Assembly (NCBI GenBank): GCA_050084515.1
Contig: CM114272.1
Coordinates: 12,338,001 to 12,402,000, forward strand
Length of the DNA: 64,000 nt
DNA from: Blasia pusilla
Lineage: Eukaryota > Marchantiophyta > Marchantiopsida > Blasiales
Direction: 5' to 3'
The notes beneath the pieces were generated by a model. That model had not been told where the DNA came from and did no database searches. It saw only the letters and a program-made list of their open reading frames with translations. The position numbers and the translations under genes are program-made. The first letter of the stretch is position 1; each line of letters opens with the position of its first letter. Below are positions 55,720 through 64,000 of the stretch, piece by piece.

Positions 55720-58500
55720 GGAGGTTTCTTCTTATTAATTGGTCGCATCTAACTAATCTAGAGCAAACTTGGTTAGCTCTTCATGCCACGCGCATCTACT
55801 ATTATATTATTATTCCGGACGCCCTCCTGTGGAGCCTAGCCATTTGGACTCGACAAGGCGGCGTGGCTTGGATGTGATGATGAGACTGAAATCTCGAAAC
55901 CTCACTGGCTTTTAGAAAGTTCCCACGAGTTCGTCAGACTTCTCACCGGCTCCAACATCTACGATTCCACATCATTATGGTCCGGAGCCCTCTCATCAAA
56001 GTTTAATATGAGAGGAATTTATTTGTAACGGATCCAAACCTCAACTATTCACATCGATCTGAACTGGAGACCTGGCCTCGAAGAAATTGCAGTAGATACA
56101 ATCGCCTCTAGGCTACGTATTTCTCTAGCAATAGTTATGAGCTGGAATTTCTTTTGACCACAGTTCAATAGAACTGATGATCCAATCTAATCACCACGAT
56201 TAACCGACTCACTTCTACCATTGTCAGCCACCGAAAACTTCCAAGTGCTACATATGACCACTGCTCATGAGGCAGATATTAAAAAATGTAGAGCTCCAAC
56301 TCCCACCGTTATTATCTGGTGACAAGTAATCTGCTCCAAATGCTTTGTTTCCGTCCCTATAGAATCTTCATATTGCTCAAGACCCTACCTAACCTGCAAG
56401 AACCATCGAGATCATAATGGGACCAACTCTAGACTCCAAACTTGACGTCCACCCGTTGGGACTGCAACTGTCAAGTGATGGTAAGTGACAAATGATCCAA
56501 AGGTAAGTAGATTGATTCTAGTAAATCCTGACGCGGACGGCACACATCACGAAAACACTTGGAAACTCCAGACGAGTAATAAATATTAGAACGGTTTCTA
56601 CTGCGACTCGCACCAAGGGCAGATCTCTTCATGCACAAACCATCATGGACAGAGACAAATATTTCTACCTCTCCCTGGCAGACGGCCAAAGGAAGGTTAT
56701 TACAAGGGGTCGCAAAGCTAAGCAGATCCCAACTCGGTTTCATGGTTTCTCGTTCCTAATATAAAAGGAACACAATATGTTACACTTTTTCCTGTTACCC
56801 TGCATACCAACCATATACGAGAAATCCCAACAGCATACATTTTGTATGGTCTAAACCCACAAAAACTCGCAGTTTCAAAGAAAGATTAGAATCCAGGAAG
56901 CACAAGAACTTGAAACATCTCAAGCCAACTTTATTCGCTTTGTAGAAAAGCTACATCAACATTGCCTACATCTGTTCTTCAAGCTAAATGACCTGATACT
57001 CATGCACAGACCTAAGGCATGTGGGCACATCCCAGGACATATAATTACAACATGAATGGCCTACACCTGGACGCGTCCACGTGCCACATCCTAAAATAGA
57101 CATGAACAGTGAAAAGCCCAAGAGATTGTCATCCCAAAACAGTCCTGGTAGCCATGTCGTGGATAATCGACTTCCGGTATTGTCTTCAAAGACCATTGCA
57201 CCCATGAAGACTTCTCCTGAATCCCAGGTGGCCTTCTTGTGGTTGGTTTGGAGTGAATTCCACTTCCTTTCCTGTAATCACCACCAATGCTCTTGCGAGC
57301 CTCAGTCATGCCATTCAAAATCTACTCTCCTTTTTAAGGAATGGCAGTTCACTTCACTAGCTCCTCGTCTCTCCCTTCACTAGCTTCATTCATGCTCTTC
57401 GTTCCAGCTATTATTGAATTTTTCTCCATATATGAAAAGTTAAACACCTACCTTGACCTTGCTTGTCCTCACCTTGGATAAATGGAGCCTTTCTCCTGGG
57501 AGAATCGAGGTAAACTTACGGAGTAGATGAAAGACACAGAATTAGTTATATCCTTTTTGCACTTTTCCAAGAGTCAGCAAAAGCAATAAAACCAAAAATT
57601 GATAAGAAAGTAACATATGTTCTTCACAACATTTGTTGTCTGCCTCCAGAAACGACTCACAACGAACCCACTGTTCAGCAGGTTTCTTAAATCCCCAACT
57701 CTGGGGAAAAAACTGGAGAGAATGCACTTACAAATACTTCTCGTCTCATGTCAGCACTGAGGGCAAAGCCCAGACAGAAAGTGCAAGGAATTTAGAAGAC
57801 ATAGGAGAGCAACCATATCACAACTAGTAGACCAAACATGTGTAATGTCGATGCATGCCAGAGAAAAACAACAGTTTGATCTCACAGCCTTCACCCAAAT
57901 AGTTTAAAGAAAAGTTGCCGTACAATGGAAGGCAGCTGCATCTCCAGAAACTAATTTAAACAAATAGACAATAGAAAAGTAAGTAAGGTTAAAGGTGAGA
58001 CAACCCAGAACATTGGTACACTCGACTTTGGTTGCTTCTGGAACTTTTGCACTTCCCATACGGGCTTCATTTGAACAATTTGAACTCACGTATCCATATG
58101 AGCATATAATGAATAGTGCGCTATCTATGGCACAATGCTTCCGCCTACCCTCAAGTCTAATAAATGGCTTAAGTCACCAAGTGCATCTTCCTAGATTTTA
58201 ATTGCTTCTAGTGTTTCTTATATTTGCCAAATGTTCACTTTCATTGTTGACAACCAGAAGCTAAAACATGTTGATGATACATTCAAAATAATGGAATTTC
58301 TCGAGAATAGATAGTACAACCTTGATTTAAGGAGCATGCAATTATGAGATGGGCTGAATACTATTACAGGCATTCCAACCCTCCCACCAAATTCAAAGCA
58401 TATCAGAAAGAGACCAACGTAAGGCTGGCTGGCTGGCTGGCTGGCTGGCTTCAAGGGTAAAGGGAAGGTGAAATCTATTTCCTGGAACATGACCAACACA
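55720..58500. other. Interval downstream of the MAP3K gene, no gene seen
   Basis: Composition becomes more balanced toward 58.5 kb, as expected for the 3' untranslated region of the minus-strand MAP3K gene. The poly(A) site cannot be fixed. A (GGCT)n run lies at 58425-58451. Frames such as 56471-56743 show no domain. Confidence 0.4.
58425..58451. repeat. (GGCT)n microsatellite
   Basis: About 7 units of GGCT/CTGG, about 50 bp beyond the MAP3K stop codon on its downstream side; probably inside the 3' untranslated region. Confidence 0.93.
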
Positions 58501-58503
58501 AAG

Positions 58504-58680
58504 CTATAGAACAGTGTTTATGTGAAGAGCTTTGAGCAGAGCTGTGGCCATCTGTTTCACAAGTACTTGGCCACCAGAACGTTCGCCGTCACGGCGCTCT
58601 TCAATCAATTTGCGGAGTTTCAGAGGCAGGTCATGCTCAACAATCAGCTGCTTTGGCCTTGGATGGTGTTCATACACAGC
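58504..58680 (-). CDS. MAP3K-epsilon last exon
   Basis: Starts after GGCTTACAG with AVYEHHPRPKQLIVEHDLPL, then EERRDGERSGGQVLVKQMAT, and ends ALHINTVL with a stop at 58504. 59 codons including the stop. Confidence 0.95.
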   Translation of the reverse strand, partial: AVYEHHPRPKQLIVEHDLPLKLRKLIEERRDGERSGGQVLVKQMATALLKALHINTVL

Positions 58681-61600
58681 CTGTAAGCCACCAAAAACAC
58701 ATGAGTTCATGAGGCTCTTCATCCCTTTCTGTTGGTAGTCTGTAGCACAATTACACCAAAGGTTACCGTAATCATAGCTAACAACCAGAGTCTTCACCTG
58801 GACCCAAATATCTGCCATAGAGCATTCCAATGCTCCTAGGGACTGTTTCAGTCTTTCCTTATTTGTCAAAGCAAAACACAAAATCCATATCTACAAAGCA
58901 ACCACATGTTACCCAATCCGTCATCATTTGACCAAGAACATTTTACACTTAGTTATGAATACTAGACATATTTTCTTTGTACCCAAAACTATTATGACAA
59001 GGATATTAGTATCAGCTATCTATCTTACCTTGATTAACTTTAACAGATTGAGCCGTGCAATTGCGTCCTGATGGTCAAGCCTGCCCACCAAAAGTGGTGT
59101 AAGGCCTGAAACAGCTAAAGCAGTGTTGAGCCGGACAGATTTTCTGTACAATCCAGGTAAGCAAGCTCTAAGTTAGAAGACGTATCTCACCTGCAAGTCT
59201 TTCCATTGGATACAGCAGTTATTCTTGGACAAAACAGTTTAGGCATCCCTTGTAATGCTGATTGAAGACCAACTCTCTGTCACCAATAAACGAAGCATGA
59301 CCATAACAACACACTCACACAAAAATTGGACACCAATATCAAACGAGTCAAACATTAGACATCGAGAGCTCAATATGAATGTGAACTATAAGATGCAAAA
59401 GAACATACGTGATAATTTTCAGGAACGGCTCCAAAATGTGTACAAAAGATGGTCCAGAACAGGATTGGAAAAAGGCCACAAGCTTTTGCAAAGCTTCCTT
59501 CTTCAGCAAGGCTTGCTCCACCTTGCGCTGATCATTGTCATGGGCAAGACAGACTGCCAAGGAATCCAAGGCAGTGACAGCCCAGTATTCGTCATTAAGC
59601 AGGCTCAAATAAACCTCAAGTCCCCTGTGAGCTCTGAGCTGCTCTCTGGTGTATCGGGAAGCGTGGGCCATGTCACAAAGAAGAGGGAGTGCAAATTGCT
59701 TAAGAGGAGAGTTCTCTTTGATAAAATACATCAAGTGGACAATAATGCCACTTTCAGCTGCCTGCTCTTGGCGCCTTTTGTTGATTTTGCAAAGATTGTA
59801 CAACGCATTCAGTACCTGAATAAAAGACCAACATAAACCAATCAAAAAAACTTTACCCTAGTGCTCTAATTTCTGGACGATACACACAATTTTCTCTGAG
59901 AGCTTCTTTCCAAGATAAGTGACTTATCTACACAAGAATTTGAGAAAAAAAACCTCTTGATAAACTCAGAGTACTACTGGTATGCAAGAAACTTTGGCCT
60001 TGCCTGACGGTGTCAGGAATAAATTGGAAAGGATCCATTTACAACATTCCAGAAGTGTCAAGTATTCTCATTTGAGGAAACAACAGGGAGATTATCCAAT
60101 ACAGCCACAGTATGACATCAACCAATTTATCCATATTTATTTTTCTTTAACTCCATAGGATCAATCAATCCAGTTTCATGAACCAAGGAATCTTCATGAA
60201 ATTAGACCAAATAGCTGATGTGGGAGGCAAGACTTGCGACAGTAGAATGGGCCACTGATAAACACTCAGTAAACCAAGGTAGGAATCATATCATCCCCAC
60301 AAATCTTGATATGAAATTTTTTTACCAATCTATCTATTGTCACAATCCTGGCTCTTGTAAGTAAAGCAAAGTGAGGGTACTCAATCATCAATATTCTATG
60401 AGCATATTACTGTAGTCCAAACTGCTTGTTTGCCTCTAGCAGGATGAACTGCAAAAGAACAGGCTCCTGTAGCGATCGAACCTGGATACTTAAAGAACAT
60501 AGATACAGCATGACCGGGTTTTGCAACTTCTTCCACTTCCTGTATCACCTAAAATTTGAAAAATATTTCACCCTCATGTTTGGTACAGAAAAGATTTACC
60601 CTAAGAGACTTTTTATAAAAACTACTACCCTAGCACAACTTCATTGCATCCAAGATTTAGCAGGTATCACATATTAGAATTCCGAGCCTTCGAGGGATCC
60701 CTAAGTAAATTCAGTATACATAACACAAGTAACAATTAGGGACAAAAAGTTAAACTTGGGACATATTCCACCTCAACTACCACAAAATTGCAAACTACAA
60801 AATTAAACCTTCCAGTGTTTTGCTAAAACTTCACCCAAAGACAGGGAAAGCACATGAATCTACTTAAGAAGTCAAGGCTGGTACTACACATTTGGTAGAA
60901 GTACAAGAAATTTAGCTAACCCACAGATTTTCCACTGCCGGACATGTTAACCTTAGCTTGCATCGACTGCATTTCTTTTCTTCAGTTTCAATTTTTCACC
61001 TGCTTTGAAGAAGGCAAGACGATGGTGTCCACCCTCCAGTGCTTTCGGCGAGTCTTTCTTCAGGATAGGTGACATGATTCTTCCCAATTCTTTTCTACAG
61101 ATGAATAATATCTTGGTTGAAATGATTTTTGTCATCTTCAAATTAAGGAATTTATACCCAATCACTTGTCAATTAGCGGACCGTCTTCTGAAATAGCCCC
61201 AAATTTACTATCATAATTCTTACTTTGTCATATGACTTAATTTCTGTCCACTCCACCTCTGGCAATTAGGAGTTCTCTCTCTTCTCAATTCTGCAGGTCA
61301 GGGAAGTGAAAATGAGCTGTAGTCTTGCTCTCTGCACAGTCGACCTTGGTTTTAGCCTTGCCTGACCTACAGGCTTCCCCAAGTGTTAGCCCTTGCAAGC
61401 AGGCACAGATGTCTCCCTAGGATGGATGAAAACACCTTTTCTGCCGAATTTTTCTAGTAACATCAATCAATCGTATTATTTTGAATTACCATATCACTGC
61501 ATTCGCTTGTTATTGGCATCTTGTATGTTTGGATTCGGGCCTTGATATCTATTGGTCTAAGGGAGGATTCATGGAAAGACTTCTCGATGGATATGACCTA

Positions 61601-63888
61601 CTGAATACATTCTTTGATACCAGCACTGGGAGCAGCACTTATTTATGGCCAAATGGCTTCTCTAAAGCTTCTAGGTACTTGATCTGGGCTATTTTCTAGT
61701 GCATTGCAACTTTCCTAAGACGCATCCAAGTAATTCTAGTTATACTCCGAGCCAAAAGGAAGCAGTCAACAGTAGTGGTGGCTGACACCTGAGAGGACCT
61801 TTGGGTGCCCTTTGGCCCTTCATACCAAACAACGATGATATTATAAGTCAAGCCCCAGAGCTTGGAAATATGGTCATCTAAACTTTTAAGATGCATTTAC
61901 TCACAATCTACACCCTCCAGCAACTTCATTCATGGTTACAGCCCAACAATAGTGTCTGACTAGGCCAGCTTTCTAGCAAAGCTCACATTTCACTCCAGAG
62001 TCTAGCTTTTGAAGATTGACTACATCAATCCAATCATCTTGTAGGAAACTCACTACTCAGCTAGTTTCCTACAAAACATCTCTTCTCCAGATTTATCCTA
62101 TACAAGATGAACTTGATTCCCAGCTTTCCATCCCCTACTAATAACAGGGTCTGGGGGTTTTTTCCCCACAGGATAAACAAGGATGTGCCTGATACCAGCT
62201 TATATCTGGCTTGCTTTCCTTGGCATCATTAAATGACCAACTCTGAGCCTCATTCAGAGACGAGTAAAGCAGTCATACTTATTCCAGTACTACATTTTAT
62301 GAAAGGAAGTGAGAACTGCTTCCACAGGTGTACAGAAATATCATCCACTCCTTGCCCTATTTCCATCACAAAAACTCCCTTTTATTTCCCATCGCACCCT
62401 AATTAAACATAGACCACGCACTAAGACCAGATGAAGTAACAAGTCATGGGATATAGAAAAGCAACTCTTCAAGAGAGAAAGCGAAAAAGAGGGAGAAAAA
62501 GCAGCAAAAAAATATTTTTTCAGTGTGACAAATGTAACCCAGAACAAGCAGAAATCAGAAGATAGACAACAGAAAGAGAACGTTATGCAAACAGAATGTG
62601 TAAAGATATTTTCCAATGACTGCACACCACTGATACATTTAGTGTACTCAGAATGCCATCTGAGTCCTTAGAACCGGATGACAATCAGATTCATTTCTTC
62701 CAAACTCGTTAGTTGGATCAGTTAGATTCTTAGCACAACAGCCTCTTCTTTTATTCTCACTTGCCTTGCTTGCTGTGGCATACTCTGATGCGGCAATAAT
62801 GTAATCTTGGATCCCCATAGATGATAAAATAGTTCATTCACTCTTGCAAATCTGACACACAACCTTGTGAGATTCTGTTCATTTTAAAAACAACCAGTGG
62901 TCAGCGTAAGTTGGTTGATCAACCATGAAGGTCAGATATTGCCTCAAATAAGAGCCCATACGGCCATTGATCTCTTACCTGATTGTGAATTTGTGACATA
63001 TAAGGTCCCTCCCGTGCTTCTAGGAAAGGGACCAGATGCTTCATGGCATCAGCACGTTGCAAGAACTCTAGCGTGAATGGGTCTGTAGACAGTTCCTTGA
63101 TGCATTTCAATATCTGTAACAGAATGGTAGAATAATTAGACACATTCTCTGCACAGTGTTTATTGTGTTGGTCTGCAGGCTAGTACAATCCAAAGTGTTG
63201 AGTGCATTAGAGAAACCAATGAATTAGACACACTATCCACACTGATCATATAATATGCTGATGATATCTTGTAAAGGACACCACAAGTTTACAGCTCCCA
63301 ACCAAAGTAACCACCATGAATGTATGTCCAACCAACAACTTTTTCGTACAGTTTTACTTACTAAATCACGTAACTTCTAAGAACTACTCTATCCAAAATT
63401 TGTCCATGAAAATATGCCAAAGAATTAAGAACCAATACTCACTTTCACAAGAATCACAGGTTCCAACTTGTTGAGCATCTGAAATAGCCGAATCAACAGG
63501 TTGACACTGCACATATGTGATTTCACAACAGTGTCGGCTCGCGAAAACTCGAGTAAGAGATCTGCAACCTTTGCCACATAATCTCTTGTAACCTCAGCAT
63601 TGAGCGAAGACATCATTCTTGAGAGCAATCCTGGAGAGGACCCACTCCCTGGTTTGGAACTCAGAGCTCCTGAAGCTGAAAGCTGACCAGAATCGCGTTG
63701 CGATACCGTTCCCGAGGAGGAAGCTGGAGTATCACTATGATTCAGCATACCTCCACCATGATGAGATAAGTGAGCTGATGAAGTAGGTGAAATCTTTGAT
63801 GGAGAATGTAAAATTGTGCCATTCCATACAGGCTTGGAGGAAAGACCTCCTTGAGTACTCTCTAGGATACCATTCTGCTTCTCATGAT
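58504..63888 (-). CDS. MAP3K-epsilon-type protein kinase, C-terminal armadillo region (partial gene)
   Basis: Five minus-strand exons read as one protein of about 425 residues: 63888-63443, 63113-62979, 59815-59409, 59143-59029 and 58680-58504. All four introns have GT...AG ends and the phases agree. The protein ends ALLKALHINTVL, and the segments LYNLCKINKRRQEQAAESG, LPLLCDMAHASRYTREQLRA, DEYWAVTALDSLAVCLA, GLTPLLVGRLDHQDAIARLN and YEHHPRPKQLIVEHDLP are those of plant MAP3K-epsilon (M3KE1 type, related to yeast Cdc15/Cdc7). The family's N-terminal kinase domain and first armadillo repeats lie beyond 64000. Family members act in cell division and plasma-membrane/pollen function. One intron is about 3.2 kb. 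No lesion is seen, so this is probably a working host gene. Confidence 0.93.
59029..59143 (-). CDS. MAP3K-epsilon exon, penultimate
   Basis: 115 bp between TGTACAG and GTAAGA. It encodes KSVRLNTALAVSGLTPLLVG, then RLDHQDAIARLNLLKLIK; the first base completes a Thr codon begun in the preceding exon. It is too short to show as an ORF and was found from the family pattern. Confidence 0.93.
59409..59815 (-). CDS. MAP3K-epsilon exon with core armadillo repeats
   Basis: 407 bp between TTATTCAG and GTATGT. It runs from VLNALYNLCKINKRR to VHILEPFLKIIT with the next codon split. Helical, leucine-rich armadillo-type sequence. Confidence 0.95.
62039..62074. repeat. Hairpin in the long MAP3K intron
   Basis: TTGTAGGAAACT (62039-62050) and its complement (62063-62074) around a 12-base spacer. 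The rest of the 3.2-kb intron (59816-62978) has no recognised insert. Confidence 0.85.
62979..63113 (-). CDS. MAP3K-epsilon exon
   Basis: 135 bp (45 codons, phase 0) between CTGTTACAG and GTAAGAG. It reads ILKCIKELSTDPFTLEFLQR, then ADAMKHLVPFLEAREGPYMS and QIHNQ. Confidence 0.95.
63443..63888 (-). CDS. MAP3K-epsilon exon, Ser-rich linker plus first visible armadillo repeat
   Basis: Begins after ATGTCTGCAG with a split Asp codon, then HEKQNGILESTQGGLSSKP, a Ser/Gly/His-rich linker, SSPGLLSRMMSSLNAEVTRD and YVAKVADLLLEFSRADTVVK, ending ILVK at GTGAGT. The 3' end is secure; the 5' end is less so because the upstream intron is not clear. Confidence 0.82.
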
Positions 63889-63923
63889 CTGCAGACATGC
63901 ATGACCAGATAAATTTCACTAAC

Positions 63924-64000
63924 CAAATAGTTCAGGAGGTGCAAAAGGAACTACATCCGTTGTCTTTACCACACCTGGAAGGAATTTCACACAACGACTG
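63924..64000 (-). CDS. Possible upstream MAP3K-epsilon exon (runs off the window)
   Basis: A frame reading VKFLPGVVKTTDVVPFAPPE, then LF and a single G, ends at GTTAGTGA, and its phase fits the split Asp codon of the next exon. The intron between would be only 35 bp, shorter than plant introns usually are. The alternative is that 63975-64000 is exon and GTGTGG...TTTGGTTAG is a 56-bp intron. Neither can be settled here. Confidence 0.35.

Overview
The window looks like nuclear DNA of a land plant or close streptophyte relative. The only intact-looking host gene is the 3' part of a plant MAP3K-epsilon-type gene (minus strand, about 58.5-64.0 kb), whose C-terminal armadillo region matches the plant family closely and whose introns have normal GT-AG ends. 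Almost everything else is layered, decayed transposable elements, AT-rich filler, microsatellites and short inverted repeats. Species cannot be read from the sequence. The element types (a Gypsy element with a DNA methyltransferase, an R2-like LINE with a restriction-like endonuclease) would suit a seed-free plant or charophyte better than a flowering plant; that is inference.

Layout. 0.5-2.1 kb: a broken protein-kinase-like ORF. 2.9-4.9 kb: a tandem array of about eleven ~180-bp units. 5.1-6.75 and 21.45-22.3 kb: two halves of a minus-strand hAT (DUF659-type) transposase pseudogene, split by a 14.7-kb CACTA element (6747-21450). The CACTA has CACTAGAA termini and a CTC target duplication, and the hAT reading frame closes exactly when it is removed. 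The CACTA carries a TNP2-type transposase, a DUF4216 exon, a second lysine-rich gene, two (CT)n tracts of over 200 bp, and a captured PHD-type cysteine-rich fragment resembling the silencing regulator EDM2. 23.25-24.4 kb: a GC-rich degenerate CCCG-repeat block. 24.5-28.5 kb: a minus-strand R2-like LINE pseudogene, broken by an 803-bp non-autonomous hAT element with a perfect 8-bp target duplication.

30.3-40.0 kb: a 9.7-kb Ty3/Gypsy element in the order gag (CCHC knuckles, RGG box), protease, C5 DNA methyltransferase, RT-RNase H, integrase, PHD finger. Its LTR units are oddly arranged: B at the 5' end and A-B-A' at the 3' end, as expected from a two-LTR circle opened inside the LTR. 40.4-51.6 kb: four more members of the GC-rich hAT-like family plus a truncated piece, a second hAT transposase relic (47.6-48.5 kb), and several long palindromes. 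51.6-58.5 kb: AT-rich DNA with no recognisable gene.

Two themes stand out. First, two unrelated elements carry modules from the host's epigenetic machinery (methyltransferase plus PHD in the Gypsy, EDM2-like PHD in the CACTA). Second, the window is dense in long perfect or near-perfect palindromes of unrelated sequence. In two cases a related sequence, or the expected protein, suggests that one arm is new, which points to fold-back template switching rather than a mobile family. All TE coding regions seen here are broken, so any activity belongs to relatives elsewhere in the genome.
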